DNA from: Odiellus spinosus
Lineage: Eukaryota > Arthropoda > Arachnida > Opiliones > Phalangiidae
DNA: 64,000 nucleotides
Direction: 5' to 3'
Assembly: GCA_963920705.1 (NCBI GenBank)
Contig: OY987237.1
Coordinates: forward strand, 3,316,601-3,380,600
The translations under genes and the position numbers were made by a program. Below, one piece after another: positions 1 through 10,544 of the stretch. Each line of letters begins with the position of its first letter. Positions within the stretch are counted from its first letter, which is position 1. Below the pieces are notes generated by a model, which was given only the letters and a program-made list of their open reading frames with translations, searched no databases and was not told the origin of the DNA.

Positions 1-867
1 GCGCTTGGTTGTATTGTCTTCCCTCCCAACTCAGATATTTCTTCCGATTTCATTATATACACCAACTGCGGCCGCTAGAGTGTCTCGAATCAGAATCTCC
101 CGGTACATTTACCGGGACCTTTTCTGATAGTATTAATCTACGGGAAGTTGTTTACTTTTATGGAATAAAGTGATAGACTTTCGGTCACATCAATTCAAAT
201 TTTATAACATTATATGATTTGAATTTAATATAATAAATTTTACTGTTAAGTTTGGCATTAACTGGCCGCTAACCTTTTACAGTGTTTTCATTGTCAATAT
301 ATCTGCGAAATTTAATTAAGGTCAAGGTTTTAGTTGTAAAGAAAACACCCATTGTAAAATGAACACTTTGTTCCCTAAAACCTTTGCTACTTGTAACTTT
401 ATCTAAACTCCATCCGAGAAGATTTAGACATAAGACAATGCTTATGACGTAGGCAAAACATTTTTAAAGCGGTTATCCAACACCGCGTTTATCTGAAACA
501 GCGGTTTCTCAAAAAAAGAGATCCCCGAAACCAGGTTTTCTAATTTCCCAAAATATATTCGAGAAATGTTCTGGAACAAGCGCTGTTATAGGGTATGTCC
601 ACGAAGATTGGCGCTTTCAATTTAAGCGCTGGATAAAATCGCTTGAAAAGAAAAACATAACGAAAACTTCCAGAATGATTTTGGCGAGTGACCCTAATAT
701 GACCTCAAAGAATTAGTCAAAATCCGGGTATTAAAAAGGTTGATTTTTGGAAAAATCACCGAGAAGTTTGTGGGTTTTTAATACTTGTTCTTGATATTAT
801 ACTTCATGGCGGTTATTAGAATTTTTATTTGTCGAGAGCTTTTGGAAAGTGGTCCTTCGTCAACCGA

Positions 868-899
<32 letters not shown>

Positions 900-1095
900 C
901 TTTCTAATAACCGCCATGAAGTATTTGTCGTTTAATTAATAATAAATAATGTTATATTCACCATGGCAAATAGATTTTCAATTTATGGACAATTTCTTAT
1001 CTTCGAAGAGTCCTTTACATGATCATAAATTAAAAATATTTGAAGCATGTGGTACCCACCCTCTAGTTCAATTAAGATTTTCTTTCCCAAAAAAG
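1..1095 (+). repeat. Duplicated intron segment upstream of P450 copy 1 exon 6
   Basis: From about base 13 this stretch matches 45407-46479, which lies in intron 5 of P450 copy 2, with only small indels and substitutions. It is therefore intron sequence of the upstream paralog, whose exons 1-5 would lie left of the window. It holds a poly-T run near 870-899 and a small inverted-repeat element at 800-922. No exon is visible in it. Confidence 0.8.
800..922. mobile_element. Small MITE-like inverted-repeat element, copy 1
   Basis: Its ends are inverted copies of TACTTCATGGCGGTTATTAG (800-819 and about 904-922). They enclose roughly 80 bp that include a long poly-T tract. The same element sits at 46201-46308 in the second duplicate with a shorter poly-T, so it was present before the duplication. 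No clear target-site duplication was found. Confidence 0.5.
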
Positions 1096-2404
1096 GTTTA
1101 TGGAAATCGCCGCTCTGCGAGTTTACCGTCCATGGCTTTTACCAAACTTCATTTTCTCAAATTGCGAGCTTGGCAAAGAGAGCAAGATGCACTCCGATAT
1201 TGTTATCAAATACTTCAGGAAGGTAGTAAACTTATCCGTCCACGCGATCTTATAATTTCGTTCTGTTCGTTGAATCTAAATATACATTGAATATAAGGTG
1301 TTACACGAGAGGAGAGGTTATTTTATAGAGAACGGAAGCGTCGATTCCTTCGAAGAATCTGAAGAGAAGCCGTGTCTCTTGGATTTGCTGCTACTTCAAC
1401 AAGCCAATAATGTCGCCACATTCTCTGATGACGAAATAATTCACGAACTCGAAAACATTGCCATTCCGGTAAATATATTTAAATCACTTTCATCTATTTT
1501 AACATATTCGTTATTGTCTTGATCATTTATTTATTTAGGGCTTTGAAACGACCACAGCGGCTCTGTGTTACGCGACTTTCTTGATAGGCCACCATCCCGA
1601 AGTGCAAAGGAACATTCACGCGGAAATGGACCAGATTTTCGGCAACGACTACAAACGCGTCATTACCACCCAGGATTTTCAGAACATGAAGTACTTGGAA
1701 TGCGTCATCAAGGTAATTAAACTTTCGCATAATGAATGACTCATCAATTAAAATATGAATTGTCAAACCACTGTTTCCACTTCAGGAATCTCTTCGTTTA
1801 TTTCCGCCAGTTCCAATTGTTGCGAGAATTTTAAAAGAAGACATGCCTATTGGTAAATATAAATCATTTTTACTCTCTCCTAGTTTAAAATCAATATATT
1901 CTCACTTAAATTTAAAAATTAACAGTTTTACTGTGAATGATTATAAAAAGAGCGTGTCCATGTAATGACTATTTGCAGGTAAAATAGTTATACCGAAAGG
2001 AACCGACGTGGTTGTTTTCTCCCCAATTATCCACAAGAGTGCCAAATACTATGACAACCCCGAAGAATTTAACCCAAAGCGATTCTTCCCGGAAAATATA
2101 AAAGATAGACCAGCCTGCGCCTACATACCATTCTCGGCGGGACCCAGAAATTGCATCGGTAAATCATTTCATAAAGTCTAAGCGTCAAGAGAAAATATTC
2201 AATAATTGACACCATTCTCTTGTTGGTCAAATTTTAGGTGGCAGTTTCGCTACCCGAGCGATGAGGAACATTTTGGCTTCGATCCTTCGTCGATTTGAAA
2301 TTCAATCCGTTGATCCCATCGGCACCTTGCACATTAATTTCGCTACAATTGGTAAACCTCACAAACCAGTTATGATTCGAGTGAAAAGCAGACAAAAACC
2401 CTAA
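1096..2404 (+). CDS. Cytochrome P450 (CYP4 clan), last six exons, 5' end outside the window
   Basis: A heme-thiolate monooxygenase of the endoplasmic reticulum, coded by exons 1096-1222, 1298-1468, 1539-1712, 1786-1852, 1979-2158 and 2238-2404. All introns are GT-AG, phases agree, and the frame stays open to TAA at 2402-2404. The 295 residues carry the I-helix motif GFETTT, the K-helix ExxR (ESLR), the PERF-type NPEEFNPKRF and the heme loop FSAGPRNCIG with its cysteine ligand. They correspond to exons 6-11 of the gene ending at 48450 and differ from it at about five residues (for example Q/K in the motif after I-helix, G/D near the end, final P/S). The run of A before exon 6 differs in length from copy 2, but it lies before the acceptor AG and does not shift the frame. 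Exons 1-5 must lie left of base 1 or be missing. CYP4-clan enzymes usually hydroxylate fatty acids, hormones or xenobiotics; the substrate here is unknown. Confidence 0.9.
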
Positions 2405-2634
2405 ACCAAATTTTGCTAATTTCTCAACTATGATACGTTTAAATCTTAATGACTCTCAGCTATAGAGTAGATAATCCTTTGGGTAGAGGTCGGCGTTTGG
2501 ACGAGATAATATGTGTTTGTTTATCTTTATTCATAATTTGAATTCTATCATTAATGCAATGTAATCGCGAATATTTAACTGATTATTATTAATAATTAAC
2601 TGATTAACCAAATATTTATGGATAATCTTTTCCA
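2405..2634 (+). other. 3' flank of P450 copy 1
   Basis: The first ~70 bases match the flank after the P450 stops at 48450 and 51174. No canonical AATAAA is seen close to the stop. No gene is visible in the rest. Confidence 0.5.
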
Positions 2635-3200
2635 TTTAGGTAAGGTTAGGTAAGGTTTGCTAATATCTTGAACTATCCTATCCCTGCGATTAGTAAGTTC
2701 ATCGGGCTTGCCCTTTCCTCTTGTAATATTTTAGGTAAGGTTCACCCGAACTAGGCCGTCTCTCCAACTATTTAATCCTTCGGGCTATAACTAACCCGCC
2801 CCTCTTGTATTATTTTAGATAAGCTAATCCCTGGAACTAGCCCATTCCACCAACTTGTACATTCCTAGGGTTAATTTAGCCTATTGTAATATTTTAGGTT
2901 CGGTTAGTTAATCCTTCGAGCTAGCTAATCCCTTCTGTTATCCCAACCCCCTTGTAATATTTTAGGTAAGGTTAGGCTAGATAATCACTCGAACTAGCTT
3001 GTCCCTTCAACTAGGTAATCATTCGGGCTAGTCTAACTCGTAATATTTTAGATAAGGTTAGCTTAGGTTAGTGAATTATTCGAACTAGCCCATCCCTTTT
3101 GTTATAATCACCAGAACTAGCCCGTTCCTCCAACTATCTTAATTACACGAGGCAGCAATCCCTCTTGTACTATTTTAGGTAATGTTAAGTTAGTTAATTA
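2635..3200. repeat. Degenerate tandem array with TTAGG-like boxes
   Basis: Loosely repeated units of about 50-70 bp combine phrases such as TTTTAGGTAAGGTTAGG, TTAATCCCTCG and CTAGCCCGTCC. The same phrases recur inside each family R unit (24300-24770, 26700-27170, 29880-30340, 31530-31980, 40690-41160, 43090-43560) and at 51470-52210. The drift is heavy and no coding frame exists. Confidence 0.7.
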
Positions 3201-3204
3201 CTCC

Positions 3205-3290
3205 AGGGCCGCATTATGGCCTAGGTATTTTAGGCAATTGCCTACGGCCCGCAATATCAGGGGCCCGAAATTTTGCTTTGGTTAAATTGG
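3205..3290 (+). mobile_element. Possible hAT-like element terminus
   Basis: CAGGGCCGCATTATGGCC followed by GCCTACGGCCCGC has the look of a hAT-type end (CAGGGCC...). No matching inverted end or 8-bp duplication was found downstream, so only one terminus may survive. Confidence 0.25.
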
Positions 3291-3311
3291 CTGTCTTTTT
3301 TACGAATATTT

Positions 3312-3842
3312 TTATTGTATAAAATAAAAAACATGCAGTTGAAAAGTTGAAAACTTTAACCTTTTCAATACATAATACATTAATATTCTTAAAGTAAAAC
3401 TAGGGTAAGCTCCGGTTTCAAGGGCGTCACGTGGTACGCGAAAATCTACGCTCTCATCGCCTACATACGCATCGGAAAGGGAACTGCCGTAGACACATAC
3501 AGCCCCTCTAAAGCGAACCAACCGACATAGGGATATCATTCCTAAACTAATAAAAAGGTTGCGAATTTGTAATCGTGATAACAGATCGTTGGTAATAGGG
3601 GATTGTAAAAAAGATGAAGAGGGAAAAAATTTATAGGGGAATGCACTATAAACTGTTTCGCCACCATATGTCGCCACATGAAATTTTTCATTATCCGCGT
3701 GATCAGCGTAATTTCTGAATATTTTCGGAGATATTCTCAGCAGGGGTGGCAATTTACAATAAGGTTTCGAATCTAGTAAGCCAGCAGTCTTTCCACCACT
3801 GTTTGCAGCGCGTACAAAACTTACCCTATCCGTTATCCTCAC
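3312..3842 (-). CDS. Unassigned 176-codon open reading frame
   Basis: This is the longest uninterrupted single-exon frame in the window. The predicted protein starts MRITDRVSFV, has no recognisable domain, no clear membrane segment and mixed composition. It lies directly after the possible hAT-like end at 3205 and before the FLYWCH relic, so it may be part of an old transposon. It may equally be open by chance. No splice partners, TATA box or polyadenylation signal could be tied to it. Function unknown. Confidence 0.2.
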   Translation of the reverse strand: MRITDRVSFVRAANSGGKTAGLLDSKPYCKLPPLLRISPKIFRNYADHADNEKFHVATYGGETVYSAFPYKFFPSSSFLQSPITNDLLSRLQIRNLFISLGMISLCRLVRFRGAVCVYGSSLSDAYVGDESVDFRVPRDALETGAYPSFTLRILMYYVLKRLKFSTFQLHVFYFIQ

Positions 3843-4487
3843 GAAATTTTTATTTATAGGGATATTGAGGGCCTCGCTTTACGCGCGCTGACCATCACGT
3901 TTGGTGACCATTTGCCCACAGCTGGTTCACTCTCTGTAGTTCACCTTAATTTGGCAGCTTGTATAAACCTACTCTTTCTTTTATCTCTAAGAATTGTTTA
4001 CTTAGAAATGTGGGGAGCGTTACTGAAAGAGGGTCCCCAATCTCACGTTGTTACTAAAAAATATACCGACCACTAGGGCAATTTTCAAATTGAAGTTTTA
4101 AATTATGTCCAGCCTGATTTATTTAAGTTATCTGGCAGTTCTGAAAACACAAACACGTGACCTCGATCTTTTTTACAATCCCCTATTTGGAAGTCAAAAT
4201 GAGTACGTACAAACATTTAAGGCGGTAGTAAAGGGTTATTTAGTACGGTGACAAAACACCAGCTTTGTTTAAATTAAATTAAACAGCTAATAAGAGGCCT
4301 AATATATTTAGTATCTAAAACGGAGGCTGTTCATTATGAGTTCGAATTATCGTGATGTTGGTAGGTGCATTTCTTTAGAAGACTATCTTGACACTAAGGA
4401 CAAAACCTCGGAAGACAAATATGGAGTATTTTAAGTAAGTATATTAGTTATGTCTTACTAGTGTTCGAGCCGTCTAACTTACGTAGG

Positions 4488-4650
4488 TGGAGGATTAGTA
4501 ATGGCTGATGTCAAGGACGTGCAATCAAAACTAATAACAAAGTAACAAAAGCTGGGAAGGAACACAATCACGAGACCGATACTGCAGAAATAATCAGGCT
4601 TTCAGTTTCCTCCGAGTTGAAAGCCAAAGTTGCTGACTGTCCCACAATCA
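4488..4650 (+). pseudogene. FLYWCH-type zinc-finger relic
   Basis: Read from TGG at 4488, the frame gives WRISNG, a stop, CQGRAIKTNN, then KEHNHETDTAEIIRLSVSSE (residues listed in order). This is the second half of a FLYWCH zinc finger: the WR start, the cysteine before GRA, and the terminal HNH followed by a helix of the EALKVRSEL type. FLYWCH fingers bind DNA and occur in host regulators and in MULE-type transposase genes. An in-frame TGA falls between the tryptophan and the cysteine, and the first half (FLYW part) is not evident upstream, so this is a broken fragment. The transposon-derived reading is favoured by the surrounding repeats. Confidence 0.55.
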
Positions 4651-4875
4651 AGCGAACGAACCATGATTGCATGACCGAAAGCCCTCCAACCCTTTCTGTT
4701 TCCCATGACAAGTCTTTCCTTAGCCTAGCATTTATTATTTGGGTTTACCCTCCCTTGATTTTATACTTGAATATTAAAGTGAGGCTGTTAACATTTATTT
4801 TCCAATGCCTAGGATAGCTAGTTTTTACCTCCCCGACTGAACTTTAGTTCAGGGGGAGGTTTTACACTGGTCGTT

Positions 4876-4902
4876 CTGTGTGTGTGTGTGTGTGTCTGTG
4901 TT
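4876..4902. repeat. (TG)n microsatellite
   Basis: A short dinucleotide run, TCTG(TG)nTCTGTG, lies at the left edge of family E copy A. Confidence 0.8.
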
Positions 4903-5576
4903 TCACTTCCGGCGTACACCAAGGTCCAACCTCCAGTTTCCGATCTCAGCGGGCCATACTCCAAACATCGCCCCACCAATGGGTAAATTAGCTTTGCGAA
5001 CCAAGCGCCTAGAGATCAAGAATCAACAAGACATTGAAGGGAGGGGGTTTTCCTCCCAACTTCATGGCCACATCACTCTATTAATAAAGGCTTTCGAAGG
5101 GTTTATATACTACCTTTTTGGAATGAATACAAATTAGGCTTATGGTGTGATATCGTTTACGGAAATGAAACGCAATATTAATTTATATTATAATTAAAAT
5201 TATCAATATGGTTAAACTTAATCTAATTAATAATTCAGTTGAAAAATAAATTTAAAATTCGAGATAGTTTAAAAGATATTTAAGAAATTGTGCAAAAATT
5301 TAAAGAAATGTGACCGTTTAATACCAGATTGAGTTGGCAGCACACGCTAAGCTATTTTCTATATATATCATTTAGTCAAAAAAGCAAAGGTATAACGGGC
5401 AGTATAGGTTTAGGCTTAATGCAAACTTGGGGTGGATTGAAGAATCTATATAAAGGTGCGTTTACGCGGGTACCCAAGATTGAAACGACATAATTTAGAT
5501 AAGAGATACTATATAATATAATAACTTCGATTATACTCGGTACAATTTTAACCAGTTCAAGGGGAATTGGTGTATG

Positions 5577-5774
5577 CATAGTTTTCAGTAAAGGGGCAAA
5601 AGAAAATTCCACCCCTCTTACCCAGCTTTGCTTTCATTCCCAGGTTGCCAGGAGCTTGTGAGTGCAGTTCAGAATAGATCAGTTTCAAAACTGAACTCTA
5701 GCCTTTCCCTCTGCACTCACAAGTGGCTGGCAACATGGGGGGAACGGCACTTACCCCCTTTAGTGAAAACTATG
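5577..5774. mobile_element. Small inverted-repeat insertion inside family E copy A
   Basis: 20-bp terminal inverted repeats, CATAGTTTTCAGTAAAGGGG at 5577-5596 and its complement at 5755-5774 with one mismatch, enclose a second hairpin (GTTGCCAG...CTTGTGAGTGCAG against CTGCACTCACAAG...CTGGCAAC, about 5643-5736). The insert is absent from family E copy C. No clear target duplication was identified. Confidence 0.6.
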
Positions 5775-6060
5775 TATAAGGCTTAAAGCTGAGGCGGATT
5801 GATACAAAATGTTAAACCTCTTAAGAAAAATAAAAGTCGTGAAAACTCTCCTTGAACAGAAGTAGAGTAGGTGTTTAAAAAACAATAAAATACACCAATT
5901 AGAATAAAAAATGGACATCTGATGTTGGAAAAAAACAAAAATAGGCTTCAATTTTCTCCACTATAAAACCAAGAAACATTACCGATAAAATTTCATAATG
6001 AAAAGCAGCCGCATATAGTAAACTTCGTTAGCGGACCAGGAGACGAGACGAAAGAGAGCT

Positions 6061-6235
6061 GCAATGACTTAAGTGAGATGATCAAGCAATGACTTAAGTG
6101 AGATGATCAAGCAATGACTTAAGTGAGATGATCAAGCAATGACTTAAGTGAGATGATCAAGCAATGACTTAAGTGAGATGATCAAGCAATGACTTAAGTG
6201 AGATGATCAAGCAATGACTTAAGTGAGATGATCAA
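6061..6235 (+). repeat. Seven exact 25-bp tandem repeats
   Basis: The unit, which contains GACTTAAGTGAGATGATCAA, is repeated seven times at exactly 25-bp spacing (starts 6061, 6086, 6111, 6136, 6161, 6186, 6211) with no visible mismatch. Family E copy C holds a single diverged copy at the matching place near 60345. Confidence 0.95.
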
Positions 6236-6800
6236 CCAGCGCGGAATGTCATCACCAATTAAAGTCGACAGAGCAACGACCCGGCTTTCATTTATCACCA
6301 GAAAGTGACGGCCTGGCTACGAAGAATTGAAACATGCGAAGCAGTGAGTGTTTTTAGACTTAATTGAAATATGAGATACCTACAGTCAGTAAAAGCTCGA
6401 CAGTTCTTCATACAAATACGTTATTCTCAACATAAAAGGAGCTTTTCAAGTATAAATACTAACGGTATGGAAATTAATCTATTTTTAGTCATTAAGATAT
6501 TTTTTTATCATAGGAATGGAAACTGACGTCTTGTCAGCGGGTTTGTAAAATAACCTCTCTCGACCAGCTCCATCCTAGGATTCTTCCAATGACTGGGATC
6601 ACTCGTATGATGAAAAATTCAGCAATGGTCCTCTATTAGCACGTCACAACAAGAACTTCAGACGAAAACGGTACCGGAAGTAATTGCCAATCATCTACCG
6701 ACAATGGGTTGTAAATAGAAAATTAAGTCTAGAATATTTCTTAGTTTTGTCCAAGAGGAGTTTGCTACCGTATCTTTGTCGTTGTAATTTCTTCTCTACT

Positions 6801-7550
6801 TTGCTATCCGAGACTGAATCTTATCACTCGTGTCATAAACGCGCGAGAATTAACTGTAGGCTCTTAACATCAGCGAAATCAACACGCGACCATAATGATG
6901 ACGTAGTATCGCGGGAATTGTTTTTTTTTTTTTTTAATTTTTGAATACAGCGATTATAAAATATGTATTTTTACTGTCGCGGTAATTTGGTTCTATGACA
7001 TACTTTGAATAGTTTTTTATCGATCTTTCCGAAAATACTACTCAATTTTCATTTGGAGTTCATGAAAAATCTGCACCTTTCACCATTGTATTGCATTCTA
7101 AATTTGCAATTTCGGGCTAAAAACCTACAGAACTCTCTATAGCTAGATGTGTCATATTAATAATTATTGTTCTATTTATGGTGGAACGTGTATGCATTCG
7201 CACCAGAAAGAAGAAAAAGTAACAATCAGGTTTTGGTGAATTTATGCGTGGAATTTAATCAACGCAACAAAAAATAGGTATTTGTAGGATATATTTATGA
7301 ATTAAAGGTTTTTACAGGACCACCTGGGAATTATAGGTATTCTGGGAGCCCTGAAGGTTTTGTTTACTCGAATTTCTATAACCAATAGGGGGCCTTACAG
7401 ATCAGTATGGTAGCTGGATTATATACTTTGTCACCACCCCTTTATGCTTGGAGATCAGTTAAAATCTCGGAGACCCAGGTGTTCTTGGTAGAGATCACCA
7501 AATTTAAACATAATCGAAGGCCGTTAATCAAAATTATTTCGTTGCAGGAC
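6801..7550. other. No gene recognised
   Basis: AT-rich sequence with a poly-T run at about 6920-6935. Small open frames here have no recognisable motif. Confidence 0.4.
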
Positions 7551-7554
7551 TTAA

Positions 7555-7974
7555 AGGGAGGATGCAACCTAACAACAAGTGATTTTTTATCGATTCCTTA
7601 TTGTTTAAATAGGCCTAATCCACTATTTAAAAAATTTACAAACAAATTTTAAACTAGAAATATATTTAAAACTTACCCTGAAAATAGGCTTAGTGGGATT
7701 CACGGAGCTCCTGATTTCCTCGCGTGTAAGGTCTAGCAACCAATCGCACGCGACCTAAGTCTCGTGGAGATCTCGCGTGAACGACGGGCCTTTGCTCATT
7801 AGTCGCTAGACCTTACACGGACGCAATTCAGGATCTCCATGAATCCCGCTAAGCCTATTTCCAGGGTAAGTTTTAAATTTATTTCTAGTTTAATATTTGT
7901 ATTGTAAACTTTTTATCGGTTTACGATAAGGAATCGATAAAAAAAATCACTTGTAATTAGGTTGCATTCTCCCT
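7555..7974. mobile_element. TTAA-site MITE with long inverted arms
   Basis: It is flanked by TTAA at 7551-7554 and 7975-7978. The termini are AGGGAGGATGCAACC and its complement with one mismatch. The two arms pair over most of the 420 bp, including CTTACCCTGAAAATAGG against CCTATTTCCAGGGTAAG. TTAA target duplications are typical of piggyBac and Kolobok elements; no transposase is present. Confidence 0.75.
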
Positions 7975-7978
7975 TTAA

Positions 7979-8673
7979 GCCTAGATCGGTATCTCTTCAC
8001 GAGACATCCGAGATGGTTAGAGGAATGTGGACATTGTCTGCCTTATTGTCAGCCCCAGTTTTATTCGTTAGGGGTTAGGGCAAAGCAAGTAAGAATAAAA
8101 TCCAAAAATACAAACTATTACACTACATTTATCAAATCCTCGGCTCTAATTAGATCATGCAAGCTTAATTAGAGATGAATTTTAATTCGTCCAAGTCATA
8201 GAACTGTGATAGAGTCACGTATTCGTATAAGCAAATAGCCAATTTAAAGTAGGAAGACATTCCAAGATGTCACAAACATTCTTAAGCTTAAGTGACATTA
8301 AATCGTACGACTAATGACTTATCCTCAATTAATTTATAGTCAATTAAAGTAACGATTTGAAACAAGGGAGCCTAATTGAATTTTCTGAGTAAAGGCCAGC
8401 CTCCAAAAAAAAAAAAAAACATAAATTAAACACTCAATATTTTTACTACGCTTACTACTAAAAAATTAAAGTTTAAAGTCAACGTTTTAACTCCCCCCCC
8501 CCCATCTTATTTAAATCGTTCCCTTTGGTCCGCGTCGAAAAGGGGATACCGGCCAATCAGATTTTTCTTTGGAGAAATCTTACGTGTTTTGCAAGGCTCC
8601 CAGTACAAAGTCCACAAAAATTAATACGTGTTATAGGATATTTATAAGATCTTTATGGGTCCACAAATACGTC
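7979..8673. other. No gene recognised
   Basis: Contains homopolymer runs: poly-A near 8405-8420 and poly-C near 8493-8503. Nothing coding is seen. Confidence 0.4.
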
Positions 8674-8680
8674 ATATTAG

Positions 8681-9017
8681 CAGAAGCCGATGAAACCCTC
8701 CTTTGAAGTCTATTACTCCCGGGTCTTGTCTACCCTCCTCTGTATGGGTTATTCTCAAAAGGCGCGATCCGTACGCCTCCTAACGGTAGATGTTTTCGGA
8801 GCGGGAGCTCGTCGAGCGAATATCTCTACCAGCCTTGGAGTTCGTCCAAAAAACGTCGTCGTTAGTGGAGAGAGAGAATTTCCAATTTTCCGTAGACAGG
8901 GGGGATGAAGTAGGACCCCTTCTAACTCGTAAAATTGTGAATTTTACCCATACAGAGAGGAGCGTTATATGGAACATTGGAGTAGTAGACTTCAAAGGAG
9001 GGTTTCATCGGCTTCTG
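8681..9017. mobile_element. MITE with 38-bp terminal inverted repeats
   Basis: The ends CAGAAGCCGATGAAACCCTC... and its complement ...CATCGGCTTCTG pair over about 38 bases, with further internal pairing (CTCCTCTGTATGGGTTATTC against its near-complement at about 8939-8963). The identical 7-mer ATATTAG borders both ends (8674-8680 and 9018-9024). The CAG...CTG ends resemble hAT, but hAT duplications are normally 8 bp. Confidence 0.75.
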
Positions 9018-9977
9018 ATATTAGTTATAATGGCATTTTATTGGAAGTATCTTATATATAAAAACCACGACGTTCGTTCGTTCGTTCGTCGTTCGTTCGT
9101 TGGTTCGTTTTTTCGCGGGGGAATCTTATATATAAAAACCACGACGTTCGTTCGTTCGTTCGTCGTTCGTTCGTTGGTTCGTTTTTTCGCGGGGGAATTT
9201 ATTCCGAGCCGTTCCGGCCCCCCACGAGTTCGCTAATTTTATTGCTCTTGGAGAAACACGCCGTCTACGGAACAAAATTTAATCTGGGTTCGTAGTTCGT
9301 TTTAAATTAAAATTAGAATTAATTGAAAAATTAAATCTTCGATTTGGTATCGTTACAAACGTTTCAGTGTTTCGTTAATTTTCTTCCTGTTAGGCCTCCG
9401 CTCAGTTTAAATTATAAAATTTAATCGGGGTTCGTACCGCTTTTTACTCTTTTTAAATTAAAATTAAAGTTAAAAATTACAGTTCGATCTTATATATAAA
9501 AACCACGACGTTCGTTCGTTCGTTCGTCGTTCGTTCGTTGGTTCGTTTTTTCGCGGGGGAATTTATTCCGAGCCGTTCCGGCCCCCCACGAGTTCGCTAA
9601 TTTTATTGCTCTTGGAGAAACACGCCGTCTACGGAACAAAATTCTTAGAACCCGGTAGGGTTCTATGTATTGGGCCCATCATCATCTGTAATGCTATTTT
9701 GATTTCCTAAAAAATTCAGTCTCTAGCCAATCAAAACGCTCCATTCTCCCATAGAATAACATTAAAATCGACTCTTTCGAGGACAAGTCCAGTGATTGAC
9801 AGAACTAAAAGAGGAATTATTTGTTACAGATATAATCACTTTTAAATGGTAGAGCAAGGTTCGAATGTTGAACTTTTCAAGTTTCATTTAAAAATATTAA
9901 GTCTAAGTATTTTAAAATTAATTCTAAAGTTGACCCTTTTTTTGGTACTTAGCTGGTTTCGCGCATGGCCAAATCGT

Positions 9978-10480
9978 AATGTTATTCTATGGGATTTGGT
10001 TTTTTGAAAGTGGCTTACCTTTCAGATTTATTTTCTAATACTTCCGGATATTTTTCAGACTTGGATTTTCCGTGTGGTATGAATTAAGATTCGAGCTTTA
10101 TTTTAAGACTAATTTCATAATTTTACACCAATTAGATGGCCCACAATCTATTTATGAAAACGGAGGGAACAACAAGGCGGAGAAATAGATTCGCCAAAAA
10201 CCTAAGCCTAATTTGACAAATTAGGCTTAGGTTTTATATGGCTTTTTAAAATCACGAGCACGAGCGCGCGCGCTTGATTTGGAGGCTATGGGTATTGAAC
10301 TCTAATGACTTAATTTCTCCTTCTTCATATTTTTGCCGTTTATAGACTGTGACCAAACTAATCGGTATAAAATTATGAAATTAGTCTTAAAATAAAGCCT
10401 GTAAAATATTTGGAAGCATTAGAAAATAAATCTGAAAGTTAAGTCTCTTGCAAAAAATCTAAATCCCATAGAATAACATT
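9978..10480. mobile_element. Foldback/MITE-like inverted repeat
   Basis: Left arm, from AATGTTATTCTATGGGATTT at 9978, and right arm, ending AAATCCCATAGAATAACATT at 10480, are imperfect inverted copies of about 150 bp. The centre holds an 18-bp perfect hairpin (10197-10214 and 10218-10235, loop GAC). A third copy of the end motif lies at about 9751. Confidence 0.65.
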
Positions 10481-10544
10481 AATTTTCAATTTCTCCGCCT
10501 TAAAAGTACTCTCCTTTTAAAAAAATGAGTGAAATTCCGAACGA

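Larger units (their letters stand above)
4911..6800 (+). mobile_element. Interspersed family E, copy A (degraded)
   Basis: This region parallels 59500-60840 (copy C) and, for its first ~650 bases, the reverse complement of 28787-29480 (copy B). Shared landmarks are CCAAGGTCCAACCTC, GATCTCAGCGGGCCATA, TTCGAGATAGTTTA, CAAACTTGGGGTGGATTGAA and CCACTATAAAACCAAGAAAC, the last with a TATA-like box. Copy A is interrupted by an inverted-repeat insertion (5577-5774) and by seven 25-bp tandem units (6061-6235). The downstream short coding-like segment is broken here by a stop (6306) and a small indel. The class of element (LTR or promoter-bearing repeat) is not settled. Confidence 0.6.

Noticed and set aside
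949-1290. 113-codon frame over P450 copy 1 exon 6 (and 46334-46674 in copy 2)
   Set aside because: It reads through the intron and the exon in the wrong frame. The true exon starts after the AG at 1094-1095 (46478-46479) in another phase.
6061-6235. CRISPR-like array
   Set aside because: The 25-bp units are directly adjacent with no spacers, in a eukaryotic repeat.
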